This document shows, one piece after another, positions 1-11,600 of a stretch of 64,000 nt of DNA. The notes under the pieces were generated by a model that worked only from the letters and a program-made list of their open reading frames with translations, was not told where the DNA came from and ran no database searches. The first letter of the stretch is position 1; every line of letters begins with the position of its first letter. A program made the position numbers and the translations under genes. The stretch comes from Beta vulgaris subsp. vulgaris (Eukaryota; Streptophyta; Magnoliopsida; Caryophyllales; Amaranthaceae), in assembly GCF_026745355.1 (NCBI RefSeq), contig NC_079208.1, forward strand, positions 18,531,213 to 18,595,212. The letters run 5' to 3'.

Positions 1-225
1 AAAATTGAATAAATCGAATTTACAAACTTATAATGCACCGAAGACCATATGATATAGTTAGTTTTCCTATGATATAGTCAGTTTCGTATGATATAATTGC
101 CTTTTATATAGTCAATTTTCGAATGATATAAATGATTTTTTTTCCTAATATAATTAGTGTTGTGAGATAAAGTCATTTTGGATTCACAATAAACTATTGG
201 AAACCTGGTCCACTCAAGACGTTTT
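1..225 (-). repeat. End of a TIR repeat with ~20-bp internal repeats
   Basis: Successive near-copies of tatgatatagtcagttttcg run from about 45 to 130; the segment ends in caataaactattgg...ctcaagacg. Reverse-complemented, it matches the repeat around the MULE (28993-35455), whose ends are cgtcttgggtggatcg and its inverse. This copy runs off the left edge, so its full length is not visible. Confidence 0.6.
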
Positions 226-339
226 GAAATGATAGTCATACACTTGTATTCATACTTGATGTCTTTAGGTTGTTGCTTGTTGGGCGCTCTAAATTGGAAA
301 CTTATGTAATGAGATGTAAGGAGGGAGAAACAGGTTAAA

Positions 340-560
340 TATATACTTTTTTCGTTTCATATTAATTGTAATGTGGAGTTTTACACTTTTCAAAACATAA
401 CTTGAACTATTGATATACATTGATATTTTTTTATAGTACAAACAAAACAAATCTAATAAAATCTCGTATAATTTTTTTTCTTGCATATAAATCACAAAAA
501 TGGTCAAAGAAAAGTGTGAACAATGTAAACTGCAAATGTTGTATATTTATGGAATAGATG
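340..560. mobile_element. Degenerate Stowaway-like MITE
   Basis: Resembles the MITEs at 789 and 8046 in order and wording: cgtttcatattaattgtaatg at one end, an internal catataaatcacaaaaatgg, then caaatgttgta. Ends are too decayed to place exactly. Confidence 0.45.
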
Positions 561-788
561 TACTGGTAGTCAACAACTAAAATCACAAGTTAAACCCAGT
601 TGCTTCTAAGCCTTACAGATTGCCTTCTCATAACTTAGTATAAGTCCGCCTCACTTTGTTCCTTAAAAGGGTCATTTTGTAAGTTAAAAGAATCTTTCTA
701 AGAGTTAAAGGAGTCACTTTGAGAAAATGGGTCACCCGTGTCAAAATTGAAATTCAAATACATGATTTCACTTTCTAGAATTGATATA

Positions 789-1045
789 CTACCTCTGTTT
801 TTATTTAGTTGCAACGTTTTGACTTTCACGCTTGCCAATGTACAATTTCAAATCGTTTTATCTCTAATTGTATTTAAGTAAAAATTATAAAAATTTGATA
901 TTATGAAAGCTTATATCGAAACGAATCAAACAAGACCCCACATGACTATATTTTGTTTAACATATAAATCAATAAATGTGGTCAAATAAGAGAACATGAA
1001 TAGTGCAATTTGTCAAACATTACAACTAAAAGAGAACGGAGGTAG
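789..1045. mobile_element. Stowaway-like MITE
   Basis: Inverted ends ctacctctgtttttatttag and ctacctccgttctcttttag (the latter read inward on the minus strand), flanked by TA on both sides. Non-coding, about 257 bp. Same family as 8046-8289 and the outer MITE at 14385. Confidence 0.75.
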
Positions 1046-1859
1046 TACTAAATAAAAATGAAATCCAAATTTCCAAACTCTACCTTAAACTCTTTTGATA
1101 CTATTCGTTACATTGTCAAGGTCTATTTACTTTTTTTTTTCACATCCAAATAGTGTCTCATATACCGTTAGTGTATTCAATTCTGTTCGACTTCTAATGA
1201 TATCGATTACTTTTATTATAGAATCTGTTTAGACTTTTTGATGATATTAATTACTATTATATATCCTCACGGGGTGTGATCGTGCTACTCACACTAGCAG
1301 ATGATTGGATTCTTCGAACGTATCTGAAAACTCGTCTAAATTTATAGACAAAATTTCTTTACAACTGTGCAGATATCGGGCTGCATATAGGGAAACCAGA
1401 TATGTATTACAACAGCCCCCAAAAAATTTAACAATTTCCTAAACGGGCTTTCTTGTATGACAACACTACGGCTAATTTAATATTTCGGAGGGGGAGGGAG
1501 GAAGAGATTATGAATGATACATATTAGAATCGATCGGATTACAGTCTATACGTCATTGACTGTCACAGGTGCAAGAACCAAATCAAATGCAACTGGAGAG
1601 TACACGTTTATATACAAAAGCAACCAGCTAAGCCCGTCCCCAGTATTTGTAATTTGCAACTTGGATATAGTATTGCACATATACGAATCCCTCAATCCTT
1701 TGCACAAAAGCCGGATTATCTGGACCAAAAAATTTGCCTAACCTGAACATTTTAGTAAAACAACAAAATTAGAACCGCTAGCAACATAGAGTTATGTAGC
1801 CAAATTTCGTGGTCTATGCAGATACTTACAGCCGCTGCCAAATGGCTATAACACAATGC
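1046..1859 (-). other. 3' flank / presumed 3' UTR of the HULK gene
   Basis: No gene-like content. The short reading frames on both strands at about 1514-1741 overlap one another and have no family resemblance. The HULK 3' UTR should lie here, but I cannot place the poly(A) site. Confidence 0.5.
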
Positions 1860-2667
1860 TCATCTTGGTCGCCAGTAGCCAGAACCTGCAACAACAGTTC
1901 TATCAGTAACCCAATTTTGGAGAGTAGGAAATAGCAAAATAAAATAAAATAAAATATAAAAAAAAAAGAACCAGATACTTGAGTAAACATTCATGACTAA
2001 CGCAAGTACATCAAACGGCACAAACCTCTTGCGGCTACTGGAGCAGTACCATCACAAGGTGGTCTAATTGGTCGATGGTGCACTGGATGGGGAGGATAAG
2101 CCCACCCATGGTTAGGTGGTCTCATTGGTTCACAAGGACCTGAGAATATAAGGGGGACATAAGTCTTCATTGTGTGAATAAACTTAAAATGTACGATGGC
2201 ATGATGGTGCTGTCAAAACACTAGTAAATCATGGAATATTAATAAATACAGTCCAATAGCTTAGCTGCCTTACTGGGAAATGGAGGTCTGGAATATCCCC
2301 AGCCATCTGTCAACTCATGTCTCGGCGGTCTGACGTTATCTTGGTCGCCATAAAATTGGCCACCCTCTGCATTCTGGCCAAAGCGAGACCGATCATAGTA
2401 GGGCGGGGGTGCAACCTCCCTTTGTGGGCGAACTTGCTGATCGGGCTGAAGAAATGAAAATTGATTGGATGACGATGGGTACGGTGGCCTAAGATTATAA
2501 CCTTTGCCATACAAGTTCCCATCCATCGGTTGAAGATTATTCCCTGGTGCTACAGGATTATGCATTACAGGATATGAATTGTAAGAGCAGCTAGTTGATG
2601 GGGGCATTTGCATTGGATGGTGCATTCCAGAAGCTGGAGGTCGTGATGAAATTGCTTCTTGCATGCA
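1860..2667 (-). CDS. HULK exons 9-11: Pro/Gly/Asn-rich C-terminus
   Basis: Exons 2667-2274, 2139-2050 and 1885-1860. Rich in Pro, Asn, Gly and Tyr (PPYYDRSRFGQ, RPPRHELTDGWGYSRPPFP, RPPNHGWAYPPHPVHH) and ending GSGYWRPR-stop (TGA 1862-1860), which resembles the Trp-Arg-Pro C-terminus of HUA2 proteins. Exon 10 has competing ends: read through, it stops at TAG 1999-1997; a donor at CCA|GTAGCC would change the last residues. The chosen donor (GATG|GTACTG at 2049) alone gives the family C-terminus. Confidence 0.87.
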
Positions 2668-5600
2668 CTGCAACCAAAAAGCAGATATCAATATATGCTA
2701 ACCCATTCAAAGAGTAATCTGCAAGACAAAAGGAGAAATATATATGCCAACCCAAAACAAAAAGATCCCCCCAGCTCAGGCAACCCTACAGCTCCACTAG
2801 ATTTCAACAAAAAATTGGGAGAGGGGAGGGGGGGTTGATACAATAAATCAAGAATTGATATAATGTTCTGGACATACATTTCTACCAGCATGAAGCTGCG
2901 AATCAACATCCATGTGACACATATTAGACACATGGGGAGCAAGTGCAGGAGGTGGCGGCGGAGGTGGTGGGGGTGGAGGTGGTGGGAGAGGCGGAAGGGG
3001 AGGTGGGGAAGTAGGCAAAGGAGGTGCTCGAGGTGGTACATCATGAGGTAATGGAGGGACGAAAGAGGTGAATTGTTCTTTACAACTATGTGTATCAAGA
3101 GCAGTGTCGATAGCAGTAGTAGAAGATGGATCCATTTCAATATCACTCGAGGGAGCCACATCCTCCATTTCAAGCTCACCATCAACATCCTCCAAGATAT
3201 GCTTGTGCTTCTCCGTCGCAACCACTGCAGCCACTTCATGTGATTCTTGATTTTTACAATCATGCTCAGGAGTTACAGCCTCAAAACTCCCTCCATCAGA
3301 ATCTTCACTCACATCATCTTCTTCTTTAAGCATACGAGGCATGCAAAACCCAGGAAGCTGAAAGCTTGAGTTGCTGAAGAAAAAGAAAATGAAGGCATTT
3401 AAATATCTTCATCACTAAAAGCACAGTTAAGACAACTCTCTGAATACAACACTATCAATTGCAATTTAAAATGAAGGAAAAATTAACACTGGAGGTCCCA
3501 ACACCCAACTATGGGTCATTGACTTTAAGTCCCAACTATTGATTATTCTCTGCAGGACATAAGGGTTGTTCTGATTTTAATACGCCAAACTAGGAAAAAT
3601 AAAATTTTAAAATCATAAAAGTCCATATTTAGGTCCCAAGCAAATGATCCTAAGTTAGGCCCTAGTAGGGAACCCCAGTGTCAATTTTTCCTAAAAAGAA
3701 CGAAAATATTCAATCTCAAGCAAGACAGTCCAAAGAACAGACATATGATGAAAAGACCATGTTAGTGGTATAACTCGACTTAATCTGACCCTTGAGAATA
3801 ACGGACAATATCCTCGGCCACAAATTAAATGGGAAGGAGATAGATGGCAAAGGACATTCTAATGCTAAAGGTATCCAAGCATAATGCAATACCATTATTT
3901 ACCAAAACTTTCAAGGATTGCTAAAGTACAACAAACTGGCCAGATTACCTTACTCCAATTGTGTACTTTCAAGGAAATAGTGCTTTGGGTAGTTTTCTTG
4001 ATCTGCCATCTAGGCTGGAATTTTTCTATTGGGACTTTTAACCCAATTATTCATTGCAGTTAATCTTTTTACCTTCTGCACAAGACACTGATTGAAGCAA
4101 ATTGAAACATTTACCAATTTGTAAATTATCCTCTAAGACATAATAGAAGAATATACACAAAGCCGGTTGACAACATAAAGATGGCAGGAAGGAGATGAGA
4201 AAAAGATGTAAAATACCAGAAGTGGGGTAGAAAGTGGAAGAAGATGAAGAAGAAGAAAAGAAGGTCAAAGGTAGACGAAAGAGTGTGTATGAGGAAAAGC
4301 AAAAAAATAGAAGTCTCACGCAGAGGAAAAAGAGGGAAGGATGCACAAGTCAGTCGGATTTTTTGACATTTTGGTCAGAATTTTCATTTAAGGTGATTTT
4401 TTTTAAACAGATTTGATTAACTACCAATAAAAAAAAAAGTATATAAAAAAATGAGAATTACAAAGGAAACTAATTTAAACTGATGTTTATATCAACAAAA
4501 AGGAAACATAACCAAAACTCGATCAAAGCTCCTAAGTTGGCACCACCACATGGTCCACATTCCCTGTTAGAAAAATACTAACTCTTCACTAGCAAACAGC
4601 AAGCACCATGTAACTTGTCAACTATAGATAATTACTCATGATGCTCATGTTAGTATCTCGAAGGCATATGCGAGGAACCAACAGAGCACGATTAGACCTC
4701 TGATCAGTTATGTAAGAAGGGGGAAAAAAGGAAATTAACTTGCTGCCACCTTATAGTTGGTTATGAGGGAGGGAATATTTTTTGGAAATATCTGACCGTT
4801 AGTTAACATTGGTTGCTTGAGTAAGAAGCTGTAATTAGTGGCATATATAATAGGAGAAAGGGAAGATGAGATTATGCTGAATATTGTAGACAGAGAAACA
4901 CTCCTTGGACTTTGGAGAGACTTCACATCTCGAATAGTGAGGATTGTATGTAGTATTCCCGCCTAATCTGTCATCCCTGGCTACGTTCTTGCTGATATTA
5001 CATGATTCCTAGCAACGTAAATGTGTCACATGAACTTTACACTTCAAGAAGATTGACAGTATCTGGGTGTCATCCCTAAAATACGAGAGCATATAAAAGT
5101 TTTTCAAATCCATACAAGATGCTTCAAACACATATGACACTTTTGGAGAGTACAAATATTACTATTGTATATTAAGCAATGAGTACAAATATTACTATTG
5201 TATATTAAGCAATATTTGCTTGAAACAACAGATCCTTCTCATCTCCTAGTAATATATACAGCATCACAACTCGTTTAACAAAGCTTTTCAATCATATCCA
5301 CCATACACACCTTTTTAGCTTCAGAATCAAACAAAGAGGGAGAGTCCCAAAGCAAATTCTGGGGAGAAAACACCAAAAAAATGGTGGAAGCATAAACAAC
5401 TTTCAAACCAAAGCCTAAACAAGAAAAAAAAAAAAAAAAAAAAGCTTAGAGTAAAGAAAGGGCAATATTTTATGTGGCATTTAGAGACGAAATCAAAAAA
5501 GTACAATAGGGTTAATGACATTCAAGGCTTTTAGGTGAAGGTTGGATGAAAACCATAAGCAAGCACTAGACCAATGAGAGGGAGTCTGCCAATAGCAACT

Positions 5601-8600
5601 AATCTATTATTGCTACTACAACTACCACTACAAGAATGAAAATAATCTCTACTATATAAGTGAAGAGCGGAGGACTTGGTGTCTATGCGCTTTTACAATT
5701 ATACCCCCAACTTAAAAAAACAATTACAACTTCTCCAATTTTTGGATTTTCCACAAAACAAAATAAAAAAAATATAGTGAACTAAAGAACTCCAAGGCAA
5801 TTTGTCTTTCACTTCACCAGTTTTTCGAAAACAAAAAATTAAGCTTTTTATTTGCTTTCGCACGCATTGCATGCATATTAAGCTAGTGATGTTATATGCA
5901 ATCTATAACCGCTAATGTTACGTCAAAGTTCACGAGATGCATCAAGTAATTGTTATAGCCAGTCACCGTTAACCCACAAGAACCGAGATTACTCAATATA
6001 AGGGTGCGTTCTCTTCACCTTAATTAATTAAGTTTCAGGTCCAATAAGTTCAGTTCACATAAGTTTCAATTAGGTCCAATCAGGGCAATAAGCTCCAATC
6101 AGGTCTAATAAGGTCCAATAAGTTCCGGTGAGGTGCAAAAAGTTTCAATCAGGTCCAATACATTCCAATAAGGTCCAAATAATCAATGATTAATAAACAT
6201 TTGTATTATTGTTCATTATTTTATTTTTCATATCACTATTAGCTGATTATGTTATTATTAAAATTTTAATTAAAGTACCACAATGATTATATCGCATTAT
6301 ACTTGTATTATTGTCTATTATTTTACTGAATGTTTGTATTATTGTTTATTATTTTATTATTTATATGGTCAAATAAGGTTAACAATAATAATCATCATAA
6401 TTACAAGTGAGAGATGAATGTGGAGTTAGAGAAAAGGAGTTAATGAATTCTACTACCTTAAGTAAATGAAAGTGGAGAGAGTTAATGAGTTCGACTACTT
6501 AGTCATAAAACTGAAGTAGAGTGAGAGATAACTTTTCCCATACGTGGTAATTTCACTTGTTAGCAATAAATGTTAATCAACTTTTGGTTTTCTATAGTGC
6601 TTTATGAAATCAAAACAAAACTATTAAAGATATTAGCGGTGAAAATTGTGTATAAGTATATAAATAGTATTTTTTTTTTTTTTGTTAAATTGTTTAGTAT
6701 AAGAGATTACTAATAATTTTTTCCTGAAGGGCAAAAATTTATAATTATTATTTCATAATAAATTTTGAGGAGTAGTATTTACATTAGGGGTAATATTTAT
6801 GTTATTAGTCATCAATTTTTTTGTCTAATAAGGTCAAATAAGTTTCTTCTAGGTCCAATAAGGTCTAATAAGTTTCAATCAGGTCCAATAAGGTCTAATA
6901 AGTTTCAATTAGGTCTTTGTCTAATAAGGTCTAATAAAATCTAATCAGGTCAATAAGTTTCAATCAGGTCCAATAAATTCCAAACAGGTTCAATCGGGTC
7001 TAATAAGTTAAATTTGGTTCAATCAAGTCTAATAAGTTCAGTTCAGGTCCAATAAGTTCATTTCAGATAAGTTCCGGGGTTATTGAGGTGAAGAGAACGC
7101 AGCCTTAGTCTCATCAATTCTGGGATGTGTGCAACTATTATATTCCCCAATATCTATACTTAGAATTTCAAAAATGGCAGAAGGCACAACAAAGCATTTA
7201 CATGTAGCAGCTACTAGATTCCTCTTAGTTCACAAGTTTTGGATTGAACATTCTTTACATACTCCCTTTCTTAAGGTCTTCTCTAACCTTTTCATTTGTT
7301 TTCCCTACAAAGGTTTTTTTTCTCTCTCTTCGTCTTTTCTTGACTCTCTCCTACTTCCTCCGGCCTTTATTAGTTTACTTGTATTCCTTTTGGGATTCCC
7401 TTATTAGTTTACCTATTTCTTTTGTTTCTATTTTTGGAATGGGACCACTAACTTTCCATCACACAATATTATCCTAAAGCACTGTGCAAAAGAAACGGGT
7501 AAATTAATAAAAAACGGAGGGAGTATATGATATTTTTGAATGTATTTATTTTATTTATCTATCCTGCATTTTTCGTTTTTAACGTTTCTTTTTTATCTTA
7601 CCCCTCATGTATTTTTATTCAACTTTTTTCCTTCTACTCTTTTCTTGTTTCATTGCTCACGGTGACGATTCATATTGGTCGACCCCAAATCATATTGGGA
7701 CAAAGGAATTGTTGTTGTTGGAGTCTTTAAGGTTTAGGTTTGACCATAAATTCATCTGCTTGTATATCATTAACAAGAACAAACCCTCTTCGAGTTCCAA
7801 TTCACGAATCGGAGTTCGTGTAATATAAGCATACAAGTCAAATTAAAAGATTAACCTTGTGGGCCATACCACTTCTCCACAAGAGAGCCACAGTAATCAA
7901 GCAGTTACAGTTTTTTTTTAACTCATGTTTATTTATTTACATAAAAAGAAAAGAAAAAATACATAAACTGATAAAAGACAAAACCAGGGTAAAAATAGGC
8001 AATAACAAGGAAGCAAGCAGCTTGTGTCTGCTTGTTTAAATACTACTTCCTCCGTACTATTTCAGTTGCAACAGTTGACATTCACACTAGCCAATATAGC
8101 ACTTGGAACCGTAATATCTTTAGCTATCTTTAAAATAAAATTTACAAAAAGTTCATATCTCATAAATACAAATCAAGATATCTTACATGGCTACGTTTTT
8201 CCTCATATATAAATCACAAAAGATGGTCAAAATTGAGTATGTAAATAGTGCAAAAGTCAAACAGTTGTAATTAAAAAGAATGGAGGAAGTATTATTAAAG
8301 GAAAAATGTGAGGAACGGAGCTTGTAGCACTGTAGTGAAACATGCATACAAGTATATAACTAGCTTTTTGGTAACTCGTCATAATCTTCTTTTTTTTTTT
8401 TTTGAGGGGAACTCATCTTAATTTAAATCAAGTTAAGATAGCGAAAAATCAGAACTTCTTTAACAAAGACCAATGACATGGCCCACTAAGTCGATGATGT
8501 AGGAATCAGTAAACGAGTTTTTTTAATTATAGAATCGAGGGAGAAGAATATTACCTCCCATACTCATCAACCATCATGCCTTCCATGTCTCGTAAAGGAT

Positions 8601-11600
8601 CATCAAAAGATCTCTCTGTCCTTGACATGCGGCGAGAGTAACCACCAGTAGAAGAGGAACAGTTAAGTGAGTCCAGCTCCCTTATGTGTTGACAGATAAT
8701 GGATTCGGGGAGGATTCTTCTTTCCAACCATAGCCTCAAGACCTGGAACACAAACAGAAGTTAGTATAACCAGCATGACCAAATAATGAGCTATAGCAGT
8801 AGCTCAGCTGGAAATAACCAGATCGGTAATTGGGGTAAGTGGGGTTAAAAGGCTTCACTGTTACACTTGCCTTCAAGCATTGCCTACGGTTTTCTCTAGC
8901 AGCTTGTCCAGGTGGGGCAGCAGCTGATAACATGCGTGCAAGGGTCTCCTTGACGGCTGAGATGTATGTACCACCAACTTCACCTGGACATGAAAATTTT
9001 AGTTGACCAAGCCACAAAACCTATAGTTAATATAGCATCATGAGCGAGTCACACCAAATGAAATTCTGGCAAGCAAAAGAATTACTTTGGAATCATAGGT
9101 TAAACAAGTACCTTTCAAAGCTCGAGAGCATTGTGCAATGGAATCCACAAGGAAGAACAGATCAACTCGTCTGTACAAGCTCGACTCTTTCTCCAGATAA
9201 AGAACAAGAAGCTCTACCACCTAACCCCAAAATTACAATCACCACTAATATTTCTCAAAGTTACCAAGCAGAAATATCATATATACTCCATTAATTGCAA
9301 TATGAACATCCAATATTAAAATTTACTTTTCACAAAAATACATTATATTATATTATAACACAAATACCAAACAGGACTCCAATCCTTTATACAGGTATAT
9401 TCTAATCGACTGAATCTGGGTGAGAGTATTGCTAGCACTTCAACGTATATTAATATTATTGATCTTTTCTTATGCTTGATTTGGAGTGGTAAAAAAACAG
9501 ATGACAAGAAAGGCCATAAATTTATTAATTCATCATGTTCAAGAAAAGAATGGTACAAAATGATAATAACTTTCTATGATACACCAGCGTTTATCAAACT
9601 TCGACTTAGCATGTACTTCCTAATTAGTGACTTCTATGCATGTGAACCAAACCCCCACCCCAAGAAAAAATATATAAAAAGTTGCCCAAAAAATTGTACA
9701 CAGATTGAGCAGCTCATCAGTGAGAAAAGGTAATCATTTGAAGCAAGCCAGTTCACATGAATCATTCAATCATAATCATAAGAAGAATTGATCATACCTC
9801 AGCAGCAATACCAAATTTTACACAGTCAACTGCTATTCGTGTTGCCCGACCTATGCTTTCTTTGGTTCTAGTCAATGACCCAAGTGTTAATTCAAGAGAT
9901 GCCAAAGCAGCTTTCACTTCTGCAAGATTGGTTCTTTCCCCTGACTTACCCTGATGGCGCATACCAGCATCCAAAACTTTACTTTCAGCAGTATGTGCGG
10001 CGAGTTTATTATGAGGTAACTTGTCATCAGTGACACGACACTCCCTATGCGGAGAATGATAACTATTATCTGAGGCGGCTGTGAGGTTATTTGGAGAAAC
10101 ATGCTTCTGTTTATCTGCTTCAGCAGGGAGGATACATGCAAGTTTACTAGCATCATTTAGATCATTAGACAGGCCACCTCCAGAAATAGAGGCACCATGA
10201 CATGTTCGCTGTGAAGATGCATCGAACGGAGGCGATGACGAGACATTCAATCTTACATCTGTTGCTGTATGGTTGAGCTTGTCCACAGACTCGCATCTAA
10301 GTTGATAAACCAAAAAATAGCAATCAACAAATTACATAATGATGCAGGCACCAAAGGCAAGAAAGAAGCAAAAGCAACAAGCTAAATTAACTTACATGCT
10401 ACTAGCTTCAGTATGTTGGTCCATAAGAGCCTCCAAATTTTCATTTGCTGCAAAATTTCTAGCCTCTTCGTTACAGAGGTTTGCAGAAGTACCATTACTG
10501 CATTCTACATCTACCGCTTTTTCTTCAAACTGCAAACTATCGTCAGACTTGTTACATTCTACATCTCTGTCTCTAACAGAATGCAGACTATCTTCAGACT
10601 TGTTACATTCTATCCCACTCTCGTGCATCGCTTCATCTCCCACTTTATTTAAAACCATCAAAGGAGGCTGAATAGTAGGAGATTGCAACAAGGGCCCTGA
10701 CTCAGTTACACTGCTCAAGAAGACTTGTGAAGCCTGATCTAGGACGTCATTATCAGGTGCCTTAGTACTCTCGGACCCACTGAGGTCTTTATTATCTGTG
10801 CGAACAACTGCTTCCTCAGCATTATCTTTGAATTCAGCCTTTTCACTTTCCAAATTCCTGTCAGGTGAGTCCAACATAGACACTTCTTGAAATGACTTAG
10901 TTATTACTTCACAGCTGGACGAGTTAGAAATTTTAAGAAGTCCGGAGCAATCATCAAGCAAAGCATTATTACAATTCAAAGAACCATCATGTGATTCCAA
11001 GTTATTGACTGCAACATTCTTCACAAGCATGTCAGAGTTGGCATTTCTAAAAGTGAGATGAGACTCTTCCATTTCTACTTCTGTTGACAAAGATACCTCT
11101 AATGGAGTTTGACTCTCTTCAGCAGCATTGGCTGACATGGCTTCTAAAGCCCGATGAAGGCGCTTAGACGGAGGCAAAGCTGCTTCACCATCAAACACAC
11201 AGCCCGATGGGGGATTTATCTTACTGTTCCATGGCTGAGTCTTATCCCCTGGATTTTCCACCGGAGAACACACTACTGGCTCATTAACAGCACAAGAGTC
11301 GTTCTTCTGAGGTTGAGGCTTATCCTCCTGAATCTGGTTAATAGTATTCACAGGAGAAGCTACCATTAATTCATTCACAGTTAACAAGTTTCTTGGTGGA
11401 TGAATATCATCACAATTCAAGGGTGTGGTTGGCAATCGATATCCACTAGCACAAACAGAATCTAAGGATTTCTCCTCACTCTTCACATGAAAATCATGCA
11501 TCTGATTCTCCTCACTCTTCACGAGAAAATCAAGAGTCTGTTTCTCCTCACTCTTCACAAGAAAATCAAGAGTCTGATGCTCCTCAGCGAGCAATTTGCC

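Larger units (their letters stand above)
3374..8554 (-). other. HULK intron 7 (5181 bp)
   Basis: Between the CID exons and the poly-proline exon. Contains a Mutator-type MITE (3476-3691), a 33-bp tandem duplication (5148-5213), a 1.1-kb TIR element (6002-7104), an RTE/SINE-like 3' tail (about 7655-7720) and a Stowaway-like MITE (8046-8289). Elsewhere there is poly-A and AT-rich intron sequence without genes. Confidence 0.8.

Noticed and set aside
1514..1741. Overlapping small frames on both strands downstream of HULK
   Set aside because: No codon or family signal; they lie in the presumed 3' UTR.
2863..3329. Plus-strand frames opposite the poly-proline exon
   Set aside because: Arg/Trp/Gly-rich text is what antisense of poly-proline gives.
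7129..7828. Hydrophobic plus-strand frames in HULK intron 7
   Set aside because: Composition follows CT-rich intron sequence; they overlap one another and end in an RTE/SINE-like tail.
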